A stretch of 40,060 nucleotides of DNA from UBA3006 sp031401235 (GTDB lineage Bacteria > Actinomycetota > Acidimicrobiia > Acidimicrobiales > Ilumatobacteraceae): contig JANNRJ010000027.1 in the NCBI GenBank assembly GCA_031401235.1, positions 1 to 40,060 on the forward strand, read 5' to 3'. Shown here piece after piece: positions 1 through 10,300 of the stretch (its first letter is position 1; every line of letters starts with the position of its first letter). Under the pieces are notes generated by a model. The model searched no databases. It was not told where the DNA came from and worked only from the letters and a program-made list of their open reading frames with translations. The translations under genes were made by a program, and so were the position numbers.

Positions 1-143
1 TCGAATGGGGTGTATTCGGCCAATCCCTTGCCCGCCAACGTCTTGGAAATTGCAGCTGTCAATGTTGTCTTGCCGTGGTCAATATGACCCATCGTGCCAA
101 TGTTGACGTGTGGCTTATTTCGCTGAAATTTTACCTTTGACAT
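1..143 (-). CDS. tuf: Elongation factor Tu, N-terminal part (runs off the window)
   Basis: This is the 5' end of the GTPase that delivers aminoacyl-tRNA to the ribosome. Only about 47 residues lie inside the window. The start reads MSKVKFQRNKPHVNIGTMGH, followed by the P-loop GHIDHGKTTLT, which is diagnostic of EF-Tu. The ATG at 143 is preceded by a good ribosome binding site (AGGAG, about 7 nt upstream). The gene follows fusA by 36 bp, the usual rpsL-rpsG-fusA-tuf order, so it is probably the distal gene of the str operon. Everything after roughly residue 47 is outside the window, so its integrity cannot be judged. Confidence 0.96.
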   Translation of the reverse strand, partial: MSKVKFQRNKPHVNIGTMGHIDHGKTTLTAAISKTLAGKGLAEYTPF

Positions 144-179
144 GGCTACTCCTGTTAGTTGCTTTCTCTTTGGTGTGGA

Positions 180-2264
180 CTATTCGCCGCGCACTCGCTT
201 AATAATTTCTTCGCTGATGACTGCAGGGACTTGCTGGTAACTATGGAATTGCATCGTGTAAGTCGCACGTCCCTGAGTACGTGAACGCAGGTCTGTACTG
301 TATCCGAACATTTCCGAAAGCGGAACCTGCGCCCTGATGTTCTGAGCATTGCCATTGGCTTCCATGCCTTCAATTCGGCCACGGCGGCTCGACAAGTCCC
401 CCATTACATCGCCCATATAGTCCTCCGGGGTCACAACTTCGACAGCCATGATTGGCTCAAGAATGATCGGTCTGGCGAGCTGGGCGGCTTTGCGGAACAC
501 CATTTGACCGGCAATTTTGAACGCCATTTCGCTGGAGTCAACATCGTGATATTGACCGTCGACCAATGTGACTTTCACGTCAACGGTTGGGTAGCCGGCA
601 AGCACTCCATTATCCAGGGCCGATTGCATTCCTTGGTTCACCGGCTGGATGTATTCGCGAGGGATTCGACCGCCGGTGATGTCATCAACGAATTGATAGC
701 CGTTACCGACTCCGCTTGGCTCAATGTCAATCTTGACGACGGCGAATTGACCTGAACCACCGGACTGCTTGATGTGTCGGTATTCAACATTTTCAACTTT
801 TCGGGTGATTGTTTCGCGGTACGCCACTTGTGGTTTACCGACCGTTGCATCAACGCCGAATTCGCGTTGCATGCGGTCAACAAGAATTTCCAAGTGCAAC
901 TCGCCCATTCCAGAGATCACCGTCTGTGCGGTTTCTTCATCGGTACGTACGCGAAACGTTGGATCTTCATCGGAAAGCGACTTTAGAGCCTTGCCAAGTT
1001 TGTCTTGGTCGTGTTTTGTTTTTGGTTCGATCGCGACGTGGATGACCGGTTCTGGGAAAATCATGCGCTCCAGAACGATCGGATTGTTTCGGTCACACAG
1101 CGTGTCACCGGTGGTGACATCTTTGAAACCGAGACCAGCGACTATGTCGCCAGCCATTGCGAAGTCAATGTCTTCGCGCTGATTAGCGTGCATCAACAGC
1201 AATCGACCGACGCGCTCGCGCTTTTCCTTGACCGAGTTGTACACCTCATCGCCCTTATTAATGGTTCCGGAGTACACCCGGAAATAAGTGAGGCGACCAA
1301 ATGGGTCGGCGACAATCTTGAATGCAAGCGCCGCAAACGGTCCGTTTTCATCTGCAAGACGCATGATCGGCTCGTCACTATCTGGCTTGATGCCCTTGGC
1401 CGGTGGAATGTCAAGTGGGCATGGCATGTAGTCGACGACGGCGTCGAGCACTTGCTGAACGCCCTTGTTTTTGAATGCTGATCCGCACAAAATTGGAACA
1501 AAACTAAACGCCAGGGTTCCTTTGCGAATTCCGGCACGCAGATCTTCTTCGGAGAGGTCGTTGGTGGCGAGATATTTTTCCATCAATGCTTCGTCTTCTC
1601 CGGCTACTAGTTCGAGCAATTCAGCGCGGTATTGCTCGGCCTTTTCCAAATACTCGGCTGGAATCTCCACATCGCCATACTCGGAATCTTTTTCATCGCC
1701 ATCCCAGACGACTGCTTTCATCTTGACGATGTCGATCATGCCCTTGAATCCGGCTTCAGCGCCGTACGGCAATTGCAAAACAGCGGGAACGGCTCCGAGA
1801 CGATCTTTGATCATGTCCAGGGTTCGGTAAAAGTTGGCACCCGTTCGGTCCATTTTGTTAATGAAACACATTCGAGGCACACGGTATTTATTGGCCTGGC
1901 GCCACACGGTTTCCGTCTGGGGCTCAACGCCGGCAACCGAATCGAATACCGCCACGGCACCGTCAAGCACTCGCAGTGAACGTTCTACTTCAATCGTGAA
2001 ATCCACGTGACCGGGAGTGTCAATGATGTTGATGCGATGATCGCGCCAAAACGTGGTCGTCGCGGCTGATGTAATGGTGATGCCACGCTCTTGTTCTTGA
2101 GCCATGTGATCCATGACAGCCGCACCTTCGTGCACTTCACCGATCTTGTAGGTCTTGCCCGTGTAATAAAGGATGCGCTCGGTAGTTGTGGTTTTCCCGG
2201 CATCGATGTGGGCCATGATGCCAATATTGCGATAACGATCTAATGGGTATTCACGCTCTGCCAT
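180..2264 (-). CDS. fusA: Elongation factor G
   Basis: This is the cytoplasmic translocation GTPase of protein synthesis, which also acts in ribosome recycling. It is 694 residues, the normal EF-G length. The G domain is clear: P-loop AHIDAGKTT at about residues 18-26, then DTPGHVDF and NKMD further on. Domains II to V follow, with the family-typical segment YRETI and the C-terminal stretch GYSTDLRSRTQGRATY. It sits 29 bp after rpsG and just before tuf, in the conserved str operon order, so it is probably co-transcribed with them. The sequence looks intact and like the essential housekeeping copy rather than a fusA2-type paralogue, because it lies in the ribosomal operon and keeps all GTPase motifs. 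Confidence 0.98.
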   Translation of the reverse strand: MAEREYPLDRYRNIGIMAHIDAGKTTTTERILYYTGKTYKIGEVHEGAAVMDHMAQEQERGITITSAATTTFWRDHRINIIDTPGHVDFTIEVERSLRVLDGAVAVFDSVAGVEPQTETVWRQANKYRVPRMCFINKMDRTGANFYRTLDMIKDRLGAVPAVLQLPYGAEAGFKGMIDIVKMKAVVWDGDEKDSEYGDVEIPAEYLEKAEQYRAELLELVAGEDEALMEKYLATNDLSEEDLRAGIRKGTLAFSFVPILCGSAFKNKGVQQVLDAVVDYMPCPLDIPPAKGIKPDSDEPIMRLADENGPFAALAFKIVADPFGRLTYFRVYSGTINKGDEVYNSVKEKRERVGRLLLMHANQREDIDFAMAGDIVAGLGFKDVTTGDTLCDRNNPIVLERMIFPEPVIHVAIEPKTKHDQDKLGKALKSLSDEDPTFRVRTDEETAQTVISGMGELHLEILVDRMQREFGVDATVGKPQVAYRETITRKVENVEYRHIKQSGGSGQFAVVKIDIEPSGVGNGYQFVDDITGGRIPREYIQPVNQGMQSALDNGVLAGYPTVDVKVTLVDGQYHDVDSSEMAFKIAGQMVFRKAAQLARPIILEPIMAVEVVTPEDYMGDVMGDLSSRRGRIEGMEANGNAQNIRAQVPLSEMFGYSTDLRSRTQGRATYTMQFHSYQQVPAVISEEIIKRVRGE

Positions 2265-2293
2265 GGGGGTTCTTTCTCAGACTTCGAAACCGA

Positions 2294-2764
2294 CTACCAG
2301 CGGTAGTGAGCAAAGGCCTTGTTCGATTCGGCCATCTTTTGCATATCGTCGCGCTTCTTCATCGAGGCACCCAAGCCATTTGAGGCATCTAGAATCTCGT
2401 TAGCCAAACACTCGGCCATCGTCTTTTCACGGCGCTTGCGGGCGTTTTCAACCACCCAACGAATGGCAAGCGTCGTTGCCCGGCGCGGACGAACTTCTAC
2501 TGGAACTTGGTACGTGGCGCCACCGACTCGGCGACTGCGCACTTCAAGTGGCGGCTTCACATTGTCAATCGCCCGCTTGACCGTGGTCAGCGGTTCGCTA
2601 CCGGTTTTTGTCTCAACTGCTTTCATCGCGTCGTACACAATGTGTTCGGCAATGCTCTTTTTGCCATCCAACATCACTTTGTTGAGAAGTTGGGTAACCA
2701 ATACTGAACGGTAAACCGGATCGGCGACCATATCTCGGCGAACTGCTGGACCTTTGCGTGACAT
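2294..2764 (-). CDS. rpsG: 30S ribosomal protein S7
   Basis: This 156-residue protein nucleates assembly of the 30S head by binding the 3' domain of 16S rRNA. The start MSRKGPAVRRDMVADPVYRS and the central stretch VGGATYQVPVEVRPRR, followed by ALRWVVENARKR-like sequence (here AIRWVVENARKR), are textbook S7. The length is exactly that of most bacterial S7 proteins. It lies 21 bp downstream of rpsL and 29 bp upstream of fusA, as in the classic str operon. In Escherichia coli S7 represses translation of this operon through the rpsL-rpsG intergenic region. The 21-bp gap here is too short for that structure, so a similar control is not evident. Confidence 0.98.
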   Translation of the reverse strand: MSRKGPAVRRDMVADPVYRSVLVTQLLNKVMLDGKKSIAEHIVYDAMKAVETKTGSEPLTTVKRAIDNVKPPLEVRSRRVGGATYQVPVEVRPRRATTLAIRWVVENARKRREKTMAECLANEILDASNGLGASMKKRDDMQKMAESNKAFAHYRW

Positions 2765-2785
2765 GTGAAAATACCAGATTCTTTC

Positions 2786-3154
2786 TTACTTCTTCTTGGC
2801 GCCGTAGCGGCTTCGGGATTGTTTACGATCTTTCACGCCGGCAGCATCAAGTGCTCCGCGTATAACTTTGTAGCGCACACCTGGCAGGTCGCGAACACGA
2901 CCACCGCGTACCAGCACAATGGAGTGTTCTTGTAAGTTGTGACCTTCGCCAGGAATGTAGGCGGTGATTTCGACACCACTGGTGAGACGGACGCGAGCAA
3001 CTTTGCGCAGTGCGGAGTTTGGCTTTTTGGGTGTTGTGGTGAACACGCGGGTGCAAACACCACGGCGCTGAGGTGAACCCTTAAGCGCCGGAGTTTTTGT
3101 CTTTGTCGTCTTTGTGCTTCGACCCTGACGGATCAGCTGCTGAATTGTGGGCAC
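2786..3154 (-). CDS. rpsL: 30S ribosomal protein S12
   Basis: S12 is a decoding-centre protein of the small subunit. I place the start at the GTG at 3154, giving 122 residues that begin VPTIQQLIRQGR, the universal S12 N terminus. It has an AAAGG-type binding site just upstream. The frame stays open further upstream, but that extension has no family similarity. The streptomycin-relevant loops read TTPKKPNSALRKVARVRL and VRGGRVRDLPGVRYKV, with unaltered lysines, so the sequence predicts ordinary streptomycin sensitivity. A 161-bp gap separates it from rpoC upstream. A promoter for the str operon may lie in this gap, but I could not identify a convincing one. Confidence 0.97.
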   Translation of the reverse strand: MPTIQQLIRQGRSTKTTKTKTPALKGSPQRRGVCTRVFTTTPKKPNSALRKVARVRLTSGVEITAYIPGEGHNLQEHSIVLVRGGRVRDLPGVRYKVIRGALDAAGVKDRKQSRSRYGAKKK

Positions 3155-3315
3155 GCGTTTACCTTTACTTTGTTGAGCCAGATGAACTAACGAAATCAGG
3201 TGAATCGGACAAGCCGATACCACCAAACAATCAGAAAGGAAATACTACGGCTGAGGGTTCCCTTTAGGCAACCTGCCCGATAGGACAAACCTCGGTCTGA
3301 GCATTATTTAGGTGG

Positions 3316-6300
3316 TTATTGCGCCACTTCGGAGTCGGAATCCGCGTTGCCCGACACATAGGTGCCGTGCAATCCCGCCAAGAACGAAGCGGGATCATCT
3401 TCATCCTCACTCGAGTAGTACGCCATTGGCACATAGTCAGGGGCGCTCACATCGAACAAGTTGTAACGATCCATGCCAGAACCAGCTGGGATCAACTTTC
3501 CGATGATGATGTTCTCCTTAAGTCCGACGAGATTGTCGGCCTTGCCATCAATCGCCGCTTCGGTGAGAACTCGGGTGGTCTCTTGGAATGATGCAGCCGA
3601 TAGCCACGACTCGGTGGCCAGTGATGCCTTGGTAATTCCCATTAATTCTGGGCGACCTTCGGCTGGACGCTTTCCTTCCTCAACCATTCTGCGATTGGTA
3701 TCGCGGAATACTTTTGCATCCGAGCGCTCCCCTGGCAAGAAGCCGGTGTCACCCGGCTCTTGAACACCCACGCGTCGCGTCATTTGACGAACGATGAGTT
3801 CGATGTGCTTGTCATGGATTGACACACCTTGATCGCGATACACCTTTTGTACTTCTTCGACGAGGTACACCTGTGTTTCACGAGGACCCTTGATCTCCAT
3901 TAGTTCTTTTGGATCCAGTGGACCATCGGTGAGTCGCTCGCCTGCGGTGATGTCCTGACCGTCTTTGACAATCAGACGACTTCCGGTTGGCAAAATGACT
4001 TCGTGTTCGGTTCCTTCATCGTCGATGACCTTTACCGGAATTCCCTTGCCTTCATCTTCAAGGATGCGCACCACACCATTTGCCCGCGCAAGTCGAGCCG
4101 AACCACGTGGGTTACGTGCCTCGAATAGTTCAACAACACGCGGTAGTCCACCGGCGATGTCTTTGCCAGCAACTCCTCCGGTATGGAACGTCCGCATCGT
4201 CAACTGAGTTCCCGGCTCGCCGATGGATTGCGCTGCAATCACCCCAACTGCTTCACCGAGTTCAATCGACAGACCAGTGGCAAGTGAACGGCCATAACAC
4301 AGGGCACACACACCAACTTCGGCATCACAGGTGAGCACCGAACGTACGCGCGCACGAGTGATTTTAGTATCGTCACGCAATTTCACCACATCGTCGTCGG
4401 AAAGGATCGTGTTCTTAGCGATGATTGCGCCATCGACCAATTCAACGTCATTAAGTAACGCACGACCGAACAACTTGGTATCCAAGTAGCTACGGGTATT
4501 GGCGGTGTCTTGGACGATATTGTCGACCCACACACCGAGTGTCGTCCCGCAATCATCTTCACGCACGATGAGCTCTTGGGCAACGTCGTGCAATCGACGG
4601 GTGAGGTAGCCAGAGTCGGCTGTGCGAAGCGCAGTGTCAACGAGACCTTTGCGAGCACCTGGTGTGGCAATGAAGTACTCAAGTGTTTCGAGTCCTTCAC
4701 GGAAATTATTTTTGATAGGACGCGGAATCATGTCACCACGTGGGTTGGCCACGAGACCTCGCATCCCAGCAATTTGACGCATCTGAGTCATGTTTCCACG
4801 AGCACCAGAACCGATCATCATCATCACCGGATTGAACTTCAGGGCCTTGAATTCGGCGACCATCGCTTCTTGAACGTCGGCAGTTGCGTCAGTCCAAATA
4901 CGAACTTCCTGTTGGCGGCGCTCACCATCGGTGATAATTCCACGGCGAAATTGGTTCTCAACTTTTTCCGCCTGCTTTTCATATCCATCAAGGATCGTCC
5001 GCTTGGCCTTGGGAGTTTTGACGTCATCAACAGACACTGTGAGTCCTGATTGTGAGGCATAGCGATAACAGAGATCCTTGATCGCATCAAGCGACGAAGC
5101 AATATCCGACTTGGAGAAATTATCGCTCAAGCGTTCAACGATGACGCCGAGACCTCGTTTGTCGAGTGCTTCAGTAATGTGACCGAACTGTTGGATATAA
5201 CCCTTCGGCAACGCCTCTTGGAACAGCAGCCGACCAGGTGTGGTGTTGACATACGTGTTCTGGCCGGATTCATCGCGTTCGGCGATCTTCACTTTGGCGT
5301 GAAGATCCAGATTGCCTTCGTCAAGAGCTTGGACGATTTCCCACAATTGGCGGAACACTCGGCCCTCACCTTTACGACCATCAATGGCATCGGTGAGATA
5401 GAACCCACCAATGACGAGGTCCTGCTGAGGCGTCACAATCGGACGACCTGAAGCCGGCGACAAAATGTTGTTGGCACTCAACATCAACACGCGTGCTTCC
5501 GCCTGAGCTTCAACCGACAACGGCAGGTGAACCGCCATTTGGTCTCCGTCAAAGTCGGCGTTGAATGCGGTGCACACCAGTGGATGCAAATGAATTGCCT
5601 TGCCCTCAACGAGGACGGGTTCAAAAGCCTGAATACCCAGACGGTGCAACGTTGGGGCGCGGTTCAACAACACTGGATGTTCTTTGATCACGTCTTCCAG
5701 TACGTCCCACACTTGCGGACGACGACGCTCGACCATGCGCTTGGCGCTTTTGATATTTTGCGCCAGTTGCTGATCGACCAATCGCTTCATCACGAACGGC
5801 TTGAACAACTCGAGTGCCATTAGTTTCGGCAAACCACACTGCTGTAAACGCAGAGTTGGGCCGGCCACGATTACGGAACGACCTGAATAGTCGACACGCT
5901 TGCCGAGCAGGTTCTGACGGAACCGGCCTTGCTTACCCTTCAACATGTCCGACAGTGACTTGAGTGGTCGATTACCGGGACCCGTGACTGGACGACCACG
6001 ACGACCGTTGTCGAATAGTGCGTCTGCTGCCTCTTGTAACATTCGCTTTTCGTTATTGACAATAATTTCTGGTGCCCCTAAATCAAGTAAGCGACGCAGA
6101 CGATTGTTGCGGTTGATGACACGGCGATAGAGGTCGTTCAAGTCGGACGTGGCGAAACGGCCGCCGTCAAGTTGAACCATTGGTCGCAGATCTGGCGGGA
6201 TTACCGGAATGACATCCAGAACCATGGCCTTCGGATTGTTCACTAATCGACCAGCATCATCGCGACGATTAAACGAAGCAATAATTTTCAATCTCTTGAT

Positions 6301-7245
6301 TGCCTTTTGTTTGCGCTGTGTCGACAACACTTTGCCTTTAAAACCATTTGTAATGGCGTCGCGGAGCAACAATTCCTCGGCATCAAAATCGATCGTGTCA
6401 ATAAGCGACTTGATGGCTTCGGCACCAGTGCCACCAACGAAATAGTCGGCATAGCGATCCTTGACTTCACGCCACAGTTCTTCGTCGTCGACAATCATGC
6501 GCGAGTGCAATTTGCCAAATGTTTCGAATGCTCGCTCGATGAGATCGGCTTCCTTGGCGTAGCGATCAGTGATTCCAGCAAGATCCTTGTCGATCTGCTT
6601 TTGGCGCGCCCGAATATCTGTATCTTTGGCGCCTTCCTTTTCCAATTGCTTCAACTCAACTTCGGCATCTTTTTGCCGTTGCTTGATTTCCTTCTCCCGG
6701 CTCTTCAACGTCTGTTCGCGGTCCTCGAGATACTCCTGCTCAAGAGTGGGCAAATCAGCGTGTCTCTTATCGGCATCGACACTGCTCACCAACCAGGCGG
6801 CAAAGTAAATGACCTTTTCAAGTTGCTTGGCCTTGATTTCATCGCGTGGCTCTAATCCACCCAACAGATAGGCAAGCCAACTGCGAGTTCCGCGCAGGTA
6901 CCAGATGTGCACGACTGGCGCTGCAAGCTCAATGTGGCCCATGCGCTCGCGGCGAACCTTGGAGCGAGTTACTTCAACGCCGCACTTTTCGCAAATGATT
7001 CCCTTGAAACGCACACGCTTGTATTTGCCGCAGTAACACTCCCAGTCGCGTGTTGGACCAAATGTCTTTTCACAGAACAAACCATCACGCTCGGGGCGAA
7101 GCGTCCGGTAATTGATTGTTTCCGGCTTCTTCACCTCTCCGCGTGACCAATTACGAATATCGTCAGCGGTCGCCAAACCAATGCGCAATTGTTCAAAGCT
7201 GTTGACGTCAAGTTTCTTCTTGATGTCTTCTGCTACTTCAGCCAT
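3316..7245 (-). CDS. rpoC: DNA-directed RNA polymerase beta' subunit
   Basis: This is the 1309-residue catalytic subunit of RNA polymerase. The N-terminal zinc-binding site is formed by Cys70, Cys72, Cys85 and Cys88. The active-site magnesium loop NADFDGDQMAVH starts at residue 562. The second zinc site near the C-terminal half is visible as DDCGTT and CDAEVGVCALC. A charged, coiled-coil-like insertion at about residues 165-240, rich in Lys, Glu and Gln, follows the first helices; insertions here occur in actinobacterial beta' subunits. It lies 66 bp downstream of rpoB, as in most bacteria, and is surely co-transcribed with it. The ATG start at 7245 with MAEVAEDIKKKLDVNSFEQL fits the family. 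The sequence appears intact. Confidence 0.98.
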   Translation of the reverse strand: MAEVAEDIKKKLDVNSFEQLRIGLATADDIRNWSRGEVKKPETINYRTLRPERDGLFCEKTFGPTRDWECYCGKYKRVRFKGIICEKCGVEVTRSKVRRERMGHIELAAPVVHIWYLRGTRSWLAYLLGGLEPRDEIKAKQLEKVIYFAAWLVSSVDADKRHADLPTLEQEYLEDREQTLKSREKEIKQRQKDAEVELKQLEKEGAKDTDIRARQKQIDKDLAGITDRYAKEADLIERAFETFGKLHSRMIVDDEELWREVKDRYADYFVGGTGAEAIKSLIDTIDFDAEELLLRDAITNGFKGKVLSTQRKQKAIKRLKIIASFNRRDDAGRLVNNPKAMVLDVIPVIPPDLRPMVQLDGGRFATSDLNDLYRRVINRNNRLRRLLDLGAPEIIVNNEKRMLQEAADALFDNGRRGRPVTGPGNRPLKSLSDMLKGKQGRFRQNLLGKRVDYSGRSVIVAGPTLRLQQCGLPKLMALELFKPFVMKRLVDQQLAQNIKSAKRMVERRRPQVWDVLEDVIKEHPVLLNRAPTLHRLGIQAFEPVLVEGKAIHLHPLVCTAFNADFDGDQMAVHLPLSVEAQAEARVLMLSANNILSPASGRPIVTPQQDLVIGGFYLTDAIDGRKGEGRVFRQLWEIVQALDEGNLDLHAKVKIAERDESGQNTYVNTTPGRLLFQEALPKGYIQQFGHITEALDKRGLGVIVERLSDNFSKSDIASSLDAIKDLCYRYASQSGLTVSVDDVKTPKAKRTILDGYEKQAEKVENQFRRGIITDGERRQQEVRIWTDATADVQEAMVAEFKALKFNPVMMMIGSGARGNMTQMRQIAGMRGLVANPRGDMIPRPIKNNFREGLETLEYFIATPGARKGLVDTALRTADSGYLTRRLHDVAQELIVREDDCGTTLGVWVDNIVQDTANTRSYLDTKLFGRALLNDVELVDGAIIAKNTILSDDDVVKLRDDTKITRARVRSVLTCDAEVGVCALCYGRSLATGLSIELGEAVGVIAAQSIGEPGTQLTMRTFHTGGVAGKDIAGGLPRVVELFEARNPRGSARLARANGVVRILEDEGKGIPVKVIDDEGTEHEVILPTGSRLIVKDGQDITAGERLTDGPLDPKELMEIKGPRETQVYLVEEVQKVYRDQGVSIHDKHIELIVRQMTRRVGVQEPGDTGFLPGERSDAKVFRDTNRRMVEEGKRPAEGRPELMGITKASLATESWLSAASFQETTRVLTEAAIDGKADNLVGLKENIIIGKLIPAGSGMDRYNLFDVSAPDYVPMAYYSSEDEDDPASFLAGLHGTYVSGNADSDSEVAQ

Positions 7246-7311
7246 TTCGTTTCCTCTTCCTCTTCGAATTCAGCGTCTCTTCGTCAAATAATTAACAGTT
7301 ATCAGTTGAAA

Positions 7312-10300
7312 TTAGAAAGCTCGCTCGCGGCGACGCTCTCGTTCACGGTCATCGGCGTCCGAACCGCGCTCGGGCCGACTGATGTCGATTCCAAGTTCTT
7401 GCGTGGTGCGGAAGACGTCTTCATCGAGGTCGGTCAATTCGATTTCCTTGCCCTCGTTAGAAATGACTTCAACGTCAAGGCATAGTGCTTGCATTTCCTT
7501 CATCAACACCTTGAAGCTTTCCGGGATGCCAGGCTCCGGAATGTTTTCACCTTTGACGATGGCTTCGTACACGCGAACACGACCCAATACGTCGTCGCTC
7601 TTGATGGTCAGCAGTTCTTGCAAGCAGTAAGCGGCACCGTAGGCCTCGAGAGCCCACACTTCCATTTCGCCGAATCGCTGGCCACCGAATTGGGCCTTAC
7701 CACCCAACGGCTGTTGCGTGATCATGCTGTATGGACCAGTTGATCGGGCGTGAATCTTGTCGTCGACCAAGTGCGACAACTTGAGGATGTACTTGTAACC
7801 AACCGTAATCGGGTTGTCGTAATACTCGCCGGTGCGACCGTTACGCAAGCGTGTCTTGCCATCGCGACCAACCAGACGAACGCCGTCTACGGATTCGGGA
7901 TTTAAGTTGTCAAGAATTGACTGAATCGTCGGATGGTTACCCGAAGCTTCGTCTTCGTCCCAGCGCGCACCGTCAAAAACCGGTGTGGCAATGAACGTGG
8001 CTGGCTTGGTGTTGATCCGAGTCTTGGTTTCGGTGCCGCGAATTGGCGCATCGCCCACCGTTTTGTTGTTCTTCACATCTTTCCAACCCCACCTGGCGCA
8101 ATAGCCGAGGTGAGCTTCGAGAACCTGACCGATATTCATTCGGCTTGGAACACCGAGTGGATTCAAAATGATGTCCACCGGTGTGCCGTCATCGAGATAT
8201 GGCATGTCTTCGAGCGGAAGGATCTTGGAAATCACGCCTTTATTGCCGTGGCGACCAGCCAACTTGTCTCCGACGCTGATCTTGCGTTTCTGAGCAACAT
8301 AGATACGGACAAGTTGATTGACTCCTGGTGGCAATTCATCGCCTGCGACTCTGTCACCCGGGTCTCGGGACAGCACCTTGACATCGATCACTTTGTCGTT
8401 TTCACCGTGTGGAACTTTGAGGCTCGTGTCGCGAACCTCACGTGCCTTCTCACCGAAGATTGCGCGCAATAGACGCTCTTCTGGAGTGAGTTCGGTTTCG
8501 CCTTTAGGAGTGACTTTGCCGACTAATACATCGCCAGGGCCAACTTCGGCACCGACGCGAATAATCCCGCGATCATCGAGATCCGCCAAAATGTCATCGG
8601 AGAGGTTTGGAATGTCACGGGTGATTTCTTCTGGACCCAACTTGGTGTCGCGAGCATCAACTTCGTACTCCTTGATGTGAATCGAGGTGAGGACATCTTC
8701 TTTCACCAATCGCTCACTGAGGATGATTGCATCTTCGAAGTTGTAGCCCTCCCATGGCATGAATGCCACGAGCAGGTTTTTACCGAGTGCAAGTTCTCCC
8801 ATGTCGGTACTAGGTCCATCTGCAAGCAGATCACCCTTAGCCACGACCTGGCCTTCCTTGACTCGCACAACATGGTTGATGCATGTGTCTTGGTTGGAGC
8901 GGCGGAATTTGAACAACTTGTGTTCGCCCTCGCTCTTTTTCAAGTTGTCGTAAGCAACAGTGATTGTGTCACCGGTTACCGATGTCACGGTTCCGCTGTC
9001 TTTGGCCATGACCAGATCGGCTCCGTCACGGGCAGCACGAATTTCGATTCCAGTTCCGATGTATGGCGCTTCGGCGCGCAATAGCGGTACGGCCTGACGC
9101 TGCATGTTGGCACCCATCAGGGCACGGTTGGCATCGTCGTGCTCAAGGAACGGAATGAGGGCGGTGGCAACCGAAACAATTTGTTTTGGCGAAACATCGA
9201 TGAAGTCGACTTCGTCTGGGCTCACGTAACCGATGTCAGTTGTCGAACCAAAGAAACTTTCCGCTTCCAACATCTTTTTCAAGTCGTCAAGGCTGGCGGC
9301 TTGAGGCGAACGGCGGACCAGCACTTTGGCCTGCTTGAACGAGCCGTCGGTGTTCAACGGCGTATTGGCCTGAGCGACGACGTAATTTTCTTCTTCGTCG
9401 GCTGGCATGTAGACGATTTCATCTGTTACCCAGCCATTTTTTACCCGACGATATGGACTCTCGATGAAACCGAATGGGTTGACCCTGGCAAACGTGGACA
9501 AGGCGCCAATGAGCCCAATGTTTGGACCTTCTGGAGTTTCAATTGGGCACATCCGGCCATAGTGAGAAAAGTGGACGTCGCGAACTTCGAAACCTGCGCG
9601 CTCACGACTCAAACCACCAGGTCCAAGTGCCGAAAGCCGACGACGGTGAGTCAGTCCCGACAACGGATTCACTTGGTCCATGAACTGCGACAACTGGGAA
9701 GTTCCGAAGAATTCTTTAATTGCGGCAACAACTGGTCGCACATTGATCAGCGTCTGTGGCGAAATCGCCTCGACATCTTGTGTCGTCATTCGCTCGCGCA
9801 CGACTCGCTCCATACGCGAAAGGCCGATACGCACTTGATTTTGGATCAGTTCGCCAACTGAACGAATTCGACGATTGGCGAAATGGTCTTGATCATCGAG
9901 GCGGTAGCCCGGCTCTTGCTTGACGAGATGCAATAGATAGGTAACCGTGGCCAGAACTTCACAACGACTGAGCACTTCTTGACCTTCGGCCGGCACATCA
10001 AGTTGACCGAACTCGGGACCCTTTTTCAGACTAAACAATGTGGCAAGTTTTTCAACTTCTGGTCCGAGCTTGCGATTCAATTTGTAACGACCGACTCGGG
10101 ACAAGTCGTAACGACGATTCTCGAAGAACGCTGATTCGAAATAGGCGCGCGCCGATTCGGCGGTTGGTGGTTCGCCTGGGCGAGCACGCTTGTAAATCTC
10201 GATCAATGCTTCTTCACGCGTCGGAGCAACGGAACGCTCTTTTTCCCATTGACCTTCAAGAAAGCTGAAGTAGGAAACAAATCGATCGATAAATCCTGGG

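Noticed and set aside
1005..1481. Long plus-strand open frame inside fusA
   Set aside because: It is antisense to a highly conserved gene, has no binding site and no family features. Codon bias of fusA explains the open frame.
3155..3226. Extension of rpsL to an upstream ATG
   Set aside because: The 24 extra residues have no similarity to S12. The GTG at 3154 begins the conserved sequence and has a binding site.
3227..3315. Promoter for the str operon between rpoC and rpsL
   Set aside because: Only poor -35/-10 pairs are visible, such as TTGTCC with TAAAGG. None is good enough to report.
9139..9861. 240-codon plus-strand open frame inside rpoB
   Set aside because: It is a shadow of the rpoB coding sequence, with no recognizable domain or start signals.
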